The notes below the pieces were generated by a model. That model had not been told where the DNA came from, did not search any database, and saw nothing but the letters and a program-made list of their open reading frames with translations. Positions 48,758-55,266 of a stretch of 55,266 nucleotides of DNA are shown here, piece by piece. Within the stretch, counting starts at the first letter, position 1; the number at the start of each line of letters is the position of its first letter. This DNA is from Cryptosporangium minutisporangium (GTDB lineage: Bacteria > Actinomycetota > Actinomycetes > Mycobacteriales > Cryptosporangiaceae). The position numbers were made by a program, and so were the translations under genes. The stretch is from NCBI RefSeq assembly GCF_039536245.1, contig NZ_BAAAYN010000008.1, positions 6,223 to 61,488 on the forward strand, written 5' to 3'.

Positions 48758-49992
48758 GCTTCGAACAGCTCTGGTCCGACCTGCTGCCGGTAGGACGGGC
48801 CGACTCCGGCGGCTACCGCCGCTTCTCCTGGACGCCCGCCGACACCGAGTGCCGCTCCTGGTTCGTCGACACCGCGCGCGGCCTCGGGCTGGACGTCGAG
48901 ACCGACCGGAACGGCAACCAGTGGGCGTGGTGGGGGTCGGGCGACGACGCGGTCGTCACCGGGTCCCACCTGGATTCGGTGCCGGACGGCGGTGCGTTCG
49001 ACGGGCCGCTGGGCGTGGTGTCGTCGTTCGCGGCGGTCGGGGCGTTGAAGGCCAGGGGTGTGGTGCCGCGGCGCCCGCTCGCGGTGGTGAACTTCGTCGA
49101 GGAGGAGGGGGCGCGGTTCGGCGTCCCGTGCCTGGGCTCCCGGTTGCTGACCGGTGCGGTGGACCCGGCCCGAGCGCGCGCGTTGCGCGACCCCGCGGGC
49201 GTCACTTGGGCGGAGGCGATGGACGCCGCCGGGCTGGACGCCGGTGGGCTCGGCGCCGATCCGTCGCGGCTGGCCAGGATCGGGACGTTCGTCGAGCTGC
49301 ACGTCGAGCAGGGGCGTGCGCTGGTCGATACCGGGGCGGCGGTCGGCGTCGCCAGCGCGATCTGGCCGCACGGACGGTGGCGGTTCGAGTTCGCCGGTGC
49401 GGCCAACCACGCCGGGACGACCCGGCTGGCCGACCGGCGCGACCCGATGCTGACGTTCGCCGCCACCGTGCTCGGCGCCCGTGAGCAGGCGGCGCTGGCC
49501 GGTGCGCTCGCGACGTTCGGCCGGGTGACCGTCGAGCCGAACGGCACCAACGCGATCGCCTCGCTGGTCCGGGCATGGCTGGACTCGCGGGCGCCGGAGT
49601 CCGCGGTGCTCGATCGGGTGGTCGAGCAGATCACCGCGCTGGCGGCCGAGCGTGGCGACCGGGACGGCGTGACGGTGACGGTCACCGCGGAGTCCGAGAC
49701 GCCGATAGTCGAGTTCGACGGCGGCCTGCGCGACTCGCTGGCCGCGCTGGTGGGGGCGTCCGCCCCGGAGGGTGCGTGCTCGGTGGTCCGGGCGGACGGG
49801 ACCGCACCGATCCTGCCGACCGGAGCCGGCCACGACGCCGGGGTGCTGTCCGCGCACGTCCCGACCGCGATGCTGTTCGTGCGCAACCCGACCGGGGTCT
49901 CGCACGCACCCGACGAGCACGCCGGGCCGGACGACTGCCTGGCCGGCGTCGACGCGCTGGCGTCCGTGCTCGAACACCTGGCGACGCGGTGA
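48754..49992 (+). CDS. M20 amidohydrolase (allantoate/carbamoylase type) of the hut operon
   Basis: 412 aa. Two-metal M20 signatures: [22 protein letters not shown] (His and Asp ligands), [11 protein letters not shown] (catalytic Glu pair), [31 protein letters not shown] (dimerisation-domain His/Asn), and PTGAGHDAG near the end. These are typical of the allantoate amidohydrolase/N-carbamoyl amino acid amidase group. Embedded in the hut operon by GTGA overlaps on both sides, where no HutG is present. It is therefore the best candidate for releasing formate from N-formyl-L-glutamate. The same gene order occurs in Streptomyces, as I recall. Confidence 0.85.
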   Translation: MSFEQLWSDLLPVGRADSGGYRRFSWTPADTECRSWFVDTARGLGLDVETDRNGNQWAWWGSGDDAVVTGSHLDSVPDGGAFDGPLGVVSSFAAVGALKARGVVPRRPLAVVNFVEEEGARFGVPCLGSRLLTGAVDPARARALRDPAGVTWAEAMDAAGLDAGGLGADPSRLARIGTFVELHVEQGRALVDTGAAVGVASAIWPHGRWRFEFAGAANHAGTTRLADRRDPMLTFAATVLGAREQAALAGALATFGRVTVEPNGTNAIASLVRAWLDSRAPESAVLDRVVEQITALAAERGDRDGVTVTVTAESETPIVEFDGGLRDSLAALVGASAPEGACSVVRADGTAPILPTGAGHDAGVLSAHVPTAMLFVRNPTGVSHAPDEHAGPDDCLAGVDALASVLEHLATR

Positions 49993-51350
49993 CCGGGCCG
50001 GGCACCGGCGCCGCTGCGGACGTCTACTGGGCCGAGGTGGCTTGGCTCCCGGACGGTGCCGCGGAACGCGTCCGGATCGACGTGACCGACGGGCGGATCG
50101 CCGCGGTGACGCCGGACGCCGAGGAACCGGTCGGCGCTACTCGGCTGCCCGGCCTGACGCTGCCGGGGCTGGCGAACGCGCACTCGCACGCGTTCCACCG
50201 CGCGCTGCGCGGACGCACGCAGGCCGACCGCGGCACGTTCTGGACGTGGCGCGAGCAGATGTACGCGCTGGCGGCCACGCTGACCCCGGACAGTTACTAC
50301 ACACTCGCGCGGGCGGTCTACGCCGAGATGGCGCTGGCCGGGATCGTCTGCGTGGGCGAGTTCCACTACCTGCACCACGGCCCCGGTGGGACGCCCTACG
50401 CGGACCCGAACGCGATGGGCGCGGCGCTCGTCGCGGCAGCGGCCGACGCCGGTATCCGGATCACACTGCTCGACACCTGTTACCTCGTCGGCGGGCTCGA
50501 GCCTGATGGGGCGACGCGCCCACTGGACGGGCCGCAGCTCCGCTTCGGCGACGGCGACGCGGAACGCTGGGCGTCGCGGGTCGCCGCGCTGACTCCGGCG
50601 AACCACGCCCGGGTCGGGGTGGCGCTGCACTCGGTACGCGGGGTCCCGGCGGAGCAGATCGGTGCGGTCGTGCGCTGGGCCGCGGAGAACGGTGCCCCGC
50701 TGCACACCCACCTCTCCGAGCAGCCGGCCGAGAACGAGGCGTGCCTCGCGGCGCACGGGGTCACCCCGACGCGCCTGCTCGCCGACGCCGGTGCGCTCGG
50801 GCCACGTACGACCGTGGTGCACGCGACCCACCTCACCGCCGCGGACGTGGCGTTGATCGGCGGCTCGGCCACGACGACCTGTGCCTGCCCGACGACGGAG
50901 CGCGACCTGGCGGACGGCATCGGTCCGATTCGGACGCTGTTCGATGCCGGGTCGCCGGTTTCGCTCGGCAGCGACAGCCACGCGGTGATCGACCTGTTCG
51001 AGGAGGCCAGAGCGGTGGAGCTGGACGAGCGGCTGCGGACCCGGGAGCGTGGGCACTGGCGGGCGGCCGAGCTGCTCGGGACCGCGTTCGCGCACGACTC
51101 GCTCGGCTGGCCGGACGCCGGTGCCCTGCGCGTCGGTGCCCGGGCCGACCTGGTCACGGTGGCGACCGACACGGTGCGGACCGCCGGATTCACGCCCGGC
51201 ACGGCCGCCGAGACCGCGGTGTTCGCTGCCGGGGCCGCGGACGTGCGCTCGGTGATCGTGGACGGCCGGGTGGTGGTGGCTGACGGTGCCCACACCCGGG
51301 TCCCCGAGGTCGGTCGCGCCCTCGCGGACGCGCTCCGGGGCCTCGCATGA
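49989..51350 (+). CDS. hutF: Formimidoylglutamate deiminase
   Basis: 453 aa from GTG 49989, which overlaps the preceding stop. Amidohydrolase-superfamily zinc motifs: [15 protein letters not shown] (HxH), [29 protein letters not shown] and [18 protein letters not shown] (the metal Asp). [17 protein letters not shown] and [10 protein letters not shown]-like segments are HutF-specific. Converts N-formimidoyl-L-glutamate to N-formyl-L-glutamate plus ammonia. Its presence marks the two-step (HutF) branch of histidine breakdown. Confidence 0.92.
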   Translation: MTGPGTGAAADVYWAEVAWLPDGAAERVRIDVTDGRIAAVTPDAEEPVGATRLPGLTLPGLANAHSHAFHRALRGRTQADRGTFWTWREQMYALAATLTPDSYYTLARAVYAEMALAGIVCVGEFHYLHHGPGGTPYADPNAMGAALVAAAADAGIRITLLDTCYLVGGLEPDGATRPLDGPQLRFGDGDAERWASRVAALTPANHARVGVALHSVRGVPAEQIGAVVRWAAENGAPLHTHLSEQPAENEACLAAHGVTPTRLLADAGALGPRTTVVHATHLTAADVALIGGSATTTCACPTTERDLADGIGPIRTLFDAGSPVSLGSDSHAVIDLFEEARAVELDERLRTRERGHWRAAELLGTAFAHDSLGWPDAGALRVGARADLVTVATDTVRTAGFTPGTAAETAVFAAGAADVRSVIVDGRVVVADGAHTRVPEVGRALADALRGLA

Positions 51351-52528
51351 CCGCGCGGACGCCTCGGCTCGGCGCCGCCGCGGGAAGCACGGTGATCACC
51401 GGGATCGGGATGCTGGTGACCCAGGATCCCGACCTCGGCACGCTGCACGACGCCGCGCTCGTACTGGAGAACGGCCGGGTCGCCTGGGCCGGGCCGTCCG
51501 GCGCGGCGCCCTCCGCCGACGTCGCCGTGGACGCCGCCGGGCGCGCCGTCGTCCCGGGCTTCGTCGACAGCCACAACCACCTGGTGTTCGCCGGTAACCG
51601 CTCGGCGGAGTTCGCGGCCCGGATGGCCGGGACGCCGTACGCCACCGGGGGCATCCGCACCACGGTCGCCGCGACCAGGGCGGCCGGCGACGACGAGCTG
51701 CGGACCCGGCTCCGGACCCTCGTCGACCAGGCCCACCGGCAGGGCAGTACGACGCTGGAGATCAAATCCGGCTACGGCCTGTCGGTACCGGACGAGGAAC
51801 GGTCGCTGCGGCTGGCGCGCGAGGTCACGCCCGAGACGACGTACCTGGGCGCACACGTGGTGGCGCCCGGCGCCGACCCGGGGGAGTACGTCGACCTGGT
51901 GTGCGGCCCGATGCTCGACGCCTGTGCGCCGCACGCGAAGTGGATCGACGTGTTCTGCGAACGTGGCGCGTTTGATGCGGACGCCACCCGCGCGGTGCTG
52001 TCCGCCGGGGTCGCGCGCGGACTGGCGCCCCGGGTGCACGCCAACCAGCTCGGCACCGGACCGGGGGTGCAGCTGGCGGTCGAGTTCGGTGCCGCGTCCG
52101 CGGACCACTGCACGCACCTCTCCGACGCCGACGTCGACGCGCTGGCCGCCTCGGACACGGTCGCCACGCTGCTGCCGGGCGTCGAGTTCTCGACCCGGTC
52201 GCCCTACCCGGACGCCCGGCGCCTGCTGGACGCGGGGGTGACCGTGGCGGTGGCCACCGACTGCAACCCCGGGTCGTGCTTCACGTCGAGCATTCCGTTC
52301 TGCGTCGCTCTGGCCGTGCGGGAGATGCGGATGACGCCGGCGGAGGCGCTGTGGGCGGTCACCCGCGGCGGGGCGGCTGCACTGCGCCGCGACGACGTCG
52401 GGCATCTCGGCGTCGGTTCCCGCGCGGACGTCGTCCTGCTCGACGCCCCTGATCCGGTCTACCTCGCGTACCGTCCGGGGGTACCGCTGGTCGCCGGAGT
52501 TTGGAAAGCGGGCATTCCAGTCACATAG
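51347..52528 (+). CDS. hutI: Imidazolonepropionase
   Basis: 393 aa, ATGA overlap with hutF. The amidohydrolase fold with [23 protein letters not shown] (HxH and substrate Arg), [47 protein letters not shown] and ATDCNPGSC is diagnostic. Opens the imidazolone ring to give N-formimidoyl-L-glutamate, the HutF substrate. In the operon order it comes last, although it acts before HutF. It ends 68 bp before the PBP start. Confidence 0.93.
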   Translation: MTARTPRLGAAAGSTVITGIGMLVTQDPDLGTLHDAALVLENGRVAWAGPSGAAPSADVAVDAAGRAVVPGFVDSHNHLVFAGNRSAEFAARMAGTPYATGGIRTTVAATRAAGDDELRTRLRTLVDQAHRQGSTTLEIKSGYGLSVPDEERSLRLAREVTPETTYLGAHVVAPGADPGEYVDLVCGPMLDACAPHAKWIDVFCERGAFDADATRAVLSAGVARGLAPRVHANQLGTGPGVQLAVEFGAASADHCTHLSDADVDALAASDTVATLLPGVEFSTRSPYPDARRLLDAGVTVAVATDCNPGSCFTSSIPFCVALAVREMRMTPAEALWAVTRGGAAALRRDDVGHLGVGSRADVVLLDAPDPVYLAYRPGVPLVAGVWKAGIPVT

Positions 52529-52584
52529 CCACCCCGCGTTGGTTAAATCCTTCCTTAGTGACGCTCAGGCGTGGACGGCGTCCA

Positions 52585-52590
52585 TACGCT
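52585..52590 (+). promoter_or_regulatory. -10 element of a leaderless PBP transcript
   Basis: TACGCT, six bases (GACGCT), then GTG 52597, the same spacing and nearly the same sequence as before the ABC-F gene. No ribosome site is present. No clear -35 was found. Confidence 0.5.
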
Positions 52591-52596
52591 GACGCT

Positions 52597-55014
52597 GTGG
52601 AGTGGAGCCGCGAGCGCAGGCTGGCCAATGTTCTCTCGTTGCTGTTCTGCGGAGTTCTGGCCGGTGTCGTGTTGGCGGCTGTCGCCTTCCCGGTGGTCGG
52701 GGCGACCGGTTGGACGGCGAAGTCGGCCTCCGACTCGTTCCGCAATTTACCGACGGAGATCAGGATCCCGCCCCTTCCGGCGGCGTCGACTCTGCTCGCC
52801 GGCGACGGGCGGACCGTGCTCGCGACGTTCTTCGAGGAGAACCGGCGGAGTGTGCCGCTCAAGGACGTCGCGCCGGTGATGCGCCAGGCGATGGTCGCCG
52901 CCGAGGATCTGCGGTTCTATGAGCACCACGGGGTCGACGCAAAGGGAATCCTGCGCGCCCTCGTCCGCAACCAGGCCTCGGGTGAGGTCACCCAGGGCGC
53001 CTCGACGCTGACCCAGCAGTACGTCCGGTCGGTGTTGAAGTACAGCGCAACGAACGAGAACCAATTGCGGGCCGCCACCGAGGAGACGGCGGCCCGGAAA
53101 CTGCGCGAGATCCGGTACGCGGTCGCGTTGGAGGAGGGGCTCTCCAAGAATCAGATCCTGGAGAACTACCTGAACATCACCTATTTCGGCAACGGCGGCT
53201 ACGGAATCCACACCGCGTCCTGGGTCTATTTCGGCAAGAAGCCCTCGCAGTTGACGCTCCCCGAGGCGGCGATGATCGCCGGCCTGGCCCAGGATCCGAC
53301 GCGCTACAACCCGGTCGAGAACAAGCGGTACGGGACGAGGCCGGCGCTCGAGCGGCGCTCGTACGTCCTGCGTCAAATGGTGAAGATGAAGTACCTCACG
53401 CCGGCGCAGGCGGACGCGGCGGAGAAGGCGCCGCTCACGCTGAACCCGCAGTCCAACGTGCAGGGCTGCCAGTACAGCAGGGTGAGCTTCGGGTTCTTCT
53501 GCGGCTGGTTCGTCGACTGGTGGAAGGCCAACCCGTCGTTCGGGCTCGCCAAGGCCGAGCGACTGGCTGCGCTGAAGCGGGGCGGCTACCGGATCGTCTC
53601 CTCGATCGACGTCCGGATGCAGAAGGCAGCGCAGAAGCAGGTCGACAGAGGACCCAGCGCCTACAGTCGATTCGCCACCGGGATCGTCATGGCGCAGCCG
53701 GGTACCGGCCGAGTTCTGGCGATGGCGATCAACCGCAAATACGGCATCACGAAGAATCCGGGTGGTAAGACGTACCCCTACACGGAGAACCCGTTGCTGA
53801 GCGGGTCGACGGTCTCCCCGGGGTACCAGGCCGGATCGACGTTCAAGATGTTCACGATGTTGGCCGCACTGCAACGGGGCATTCCGCTGAGCCACACGCT
53901 CTACGCGCCGCGGCAATTCGTATCGCAGTACGTCGGCGGCTGCAGATTCGGCAGGTACTACTGTCCCCGCAACGCGTCCGGCTCGATGACCGGCGCCCAT
54001 ACGATGTCCAGCGGATTCGGTGAGTCCGCCAACACCTACTTCATCCAGCTGCAGCAGGAAACGAGCGTGAAGGCCGCCGTCGCCGCCGCGCAATCGGCCG
54101 GCGTGGTGTTCCGTGGCTCGAAGGACCTGCAGAACATCAAATGGGCCAAGAAGAGCGATCAGGCCTGGGGGTCGTTCACCCTGGGAACGGCTCAGGTGAC
54201 CCCACTCGACATGGCGAACGCCTACGCGACGGTGGCGGCTCGGGGGAAGTACTGCCGACCGACGCCGGTCCGATCGATCACCGATCAGGGTGGTCGTCTC
54301 TTACCGGTGGGAAATCCGTCCTGTAGACGGGCGTTCAGCCCGCAGGTCGCCGACGCCGCGAGTGACGCGGCCCGCTGCCCGGTGGGGGACAGCACTCTGT
54401 CCGGTGTCTCCTGTACACACCCCGGCGGTGGCGCCACCGCGACGAGCGTCGGCGGAGCGATCGACCGGCCGATCGCCGGGAAGACGGGCACCACCGACAA
54501 CAACAACGCGGGGTGGTTCGTGGGCTACACGCCGAACCTCGCGGCCGCATCCTTCATCGCCAATCCGGACAAGTACTACGACACTGTCCCGAACAGTCAG
54601 CTCCCGATCCAGATCGTTCGGGAAACCTTCGAGACCGCGTTACGCGCCATGCCGGTGAAGCAGTTCGTCCCGGCGCCCAGACGGTTGTCCTGGGGCACGA
54701 TGCTCGTCGTTCCCGACGTGAAGGGCGAGACGACGGACGGCGCGATCTACCGGCTCCGGGCGGCGGGCTTCAACGTCTCGATCAACTACCAGGCGGAGGA
54801 CTCCGACCAGCCCGCCGGCCGGGTCTCCCGGACCGAACCGCCGGCCGGGAGCTACATCAGCAAGGGCAGCAGCATCCGGATCAACGTCAGCAACGGCAAG
54901 AAGTCGCCCCGGGATCCGCGGATCGAGCAGCTGTGCAAGCTCGAGCCGAAACTGCCCATCTGCGCGATCAAGCCCGGCGAACCCGGCTTCCCCGCCGCCC
55001 CCGGCCGCCCCTGA
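52597..55014 (+). CDS. Class A penicillin-binding protein with PASTA domain
   Basis: 805 aa. N-terminal membrane helix (about 10-35). The glycosyltransferase 51 domain has AAEDLRFYEHHGVD (catalytic E103), GASTLTQQYVRS and RKLREIRYAVALE. The transpeptidase domain has the three active-site motifs STFK (414-417), SAN (477-479) and KTG (629-631). A single PASTA domain (about 705-770, VPDVKGETTDGAIYRLRAAGFNV) ends the fold, followed by a Pro/Lys-rich tail. A bifunctional cell-wall synthase: polymerises and cross-links peptidoglycan on the outer face of the membrane. GTG 52597 chosen because the upstream codons overlap hutI and have no support. Confidence 0.93.
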   Translation: MEWSRERRLANVLSLLFCGVLAGVVLAAVAFPVVGATGWTAKSASDSFRNLPTEIRIPPLPAASTLLAGDGRTVLATFFEENRRSVPLKDVAPVMRQAMVAAEDLRFYEHHGVDAKGILRALVRNQASGEVTQGASTLTQQYVRSVLKYSATNENQLRAATEETAARKLREIRYAVALEEGLSKNQILENYLNITYFGNGGYGIHTASWVYFGKKPSQLTLPEAAMIAGLAQDPTRYNPVENKRYGTRPALERRSYVLRQMVKMKYLTPAQADAAEKAPLTLNPQSNVQGCQYSRVSFGFFCGWFVDWWKANPSFGLAKAERLAALKRGGYRIVSSIDVRMQKAAQKQVDRGPSAYSRFATGIVMAQPGTGRVLAMAINRKYGITKNPGGKTYPYTENPLLSGSTVSPGYQAGSTFKMFTMLAALQRGIPLSHTLYAPRQFVSQYVGGCRFGRYYCPRNASGSMTGAHTMSSGFGESANTYFIQLQQETSVKAAVAAAQSAGVVFRGSKDLQNIKWAKKSDQAWGSFTLGTAQVTPLDMANAYATVAARGKYCRPTPVRSITDQGGRLLPVGNPSCRRAFSPQVADAASDAARCPVGDSTLSGVSCTHPGGGATATSVGGAIDRPIAGKTGTTDNNNAGWFVGYTPNLAAASFIANPDKYYDTVPNSQLPIQIVRETFETALRAMPVKQFVPAPRRLSWGTMLVVPDVKGETTDGAIYRLRAAGFNVSINYQAEDSDQPAGRVSRTEPPAGSYISKGSSIRINVSNGKKSPRDPRIEQLCKLEPKLPICAIKPGEPGFPAAPGRP

Positions 55015-55074
55015 CCCCAGGCGCCGCCCTCCGGGTGTGGGCACCGCTGGTGCCGCTCGGTGGGTGGTGGGCGC

Positions 55075-55213
55075 TTTTCCCGAAAGGCCACCTCTGGCGG
55101 CGCCCTCAGGGGTGCTCTTCCCGAAAATCCGTCCCGGGCGGTGCCCTCAGCGGTGCTCTTCCCGAAAATCCGCCCACTCGCGGCACGGTCGGGGCGCTCT
55201 TCCCGAGAAGCCC
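55075..55213. repeat. 41-bp-period intergenic repeat, copy B (4 units)
   Basis: TTCCCGA begins at 55077, 55118, 55159 and 55200, three consecutive steps of exactly 41 bp. Units read about CTCTTCCCGAAAATCCG followed by a G+C-rich part containing GGTGCCCTCAGCGGTG. The first unit starts CTTTTCCCGAAAGGCC, exactly like copy A. It follows the PBP stop; the window ends 53 bp later. Confidence 0.85.
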
Positions 55214-55266
55214 CGGCGCCGGCGGCGGGCACGGAACGCGAAAAGGAGCCCGCGTCGGCGGGCGGC

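Overview
High-G+C actinobacterial chromosome. The evidence is the roughly 70% G+C composition, frequent GTG starts, ATGA/GTGA gene overlaps, Scr1-type XRE/DUF5753 and DUF397 proteins, actinobacterial-type SAM methyltransferases and a sigma-L-like ECF factor. A complete type IV pilus operon behind a sigma-28 (FliA/WhiG)-type promoter would suit a sporangium-forming actinomycete with motile spores (Cryptosporangium or Actinoplanes-like). That taxonomic guess is inference. No tRNA, rRNA, insertion sequence, phage or CRISPR array was seen.

Region 1 (0.2-12.3 kb) is the most striking part. An ECF sigma factor and its zinc anti-sigma factor (8564-10137) sit among genes for a haem-type membrane protein with a fused ferredoxin, an FAD-dependent reductase, DUF1996, DUF4142, a YxFxxD-repeat lipoprotein, a small membrane protein and a soluble 'actuator-only' P-type ATPase relic. 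By eye I find seven promoter-like elements of the form TGAACC(or T)-N16-CGT. Each lies upstream of one of these genes, on both strands, and all have exactly 16 bases of spacer. A search of the rest of the window by eye gave none. The element resembles the promoter I recall for mycobacterial sigma-L. The region therefore looks like a physically clustered, self-contained ECF regulon for envelope redox functions.

Region 2 (12.4-29.7 kb) is mixed: a Ski2-like helicase with a DUF3516-type C-terminus; a CapA-like phosphoesterase with a C39-like cysteine peptidase; a receptor-like Ser/Thr kinase whose outer part is a seven-repeat WD40 propeller joined by an 11-copy PVSGH linker; a secreted metzincin protease; and an XRE/DUF397/methyltransferase island carrying two copies of the palindrome CTGTGAwwCACAG. 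It ends with an erythromycin-esterase-family protein followed by an ABC-F ATPase.

Region 3 (29.6-41.9 kb) is one long minus-strand type IV pilus operon: pilB, pilT, pilC, pilA, pilD, pilM, pilN, pilO, an Ig-repeat prepilin, a PilW-like prepilin and a PilX-like protein with a ricin-type lectin tail. The predicted transcript starts with a perfect-arm stem-loop right at +1. The two unusual minor pilins suggest adhesive pili.

Region 4 (41.9-55.3 kb) holds a TPR protein, a META-domain lipoprotein, a cytochrome P450, and a complete histidine-utilisation cluster (IclR regulator, hutH, hutU, M20 amidohydrolase, hutF, hutI) with a 10-4-10 operator palindrome. A class A penicillin-binding protein closes the window. 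A 41-bp-period intergenic repeat (TTCCCGA core) occurs after the helicase and after the PBP gene, with a degenerate copy in the esterase/ABC-F gap.

Intergenic gaps over about 170 bp are covered in the entries. No gap above 300 bp is left unexplained.
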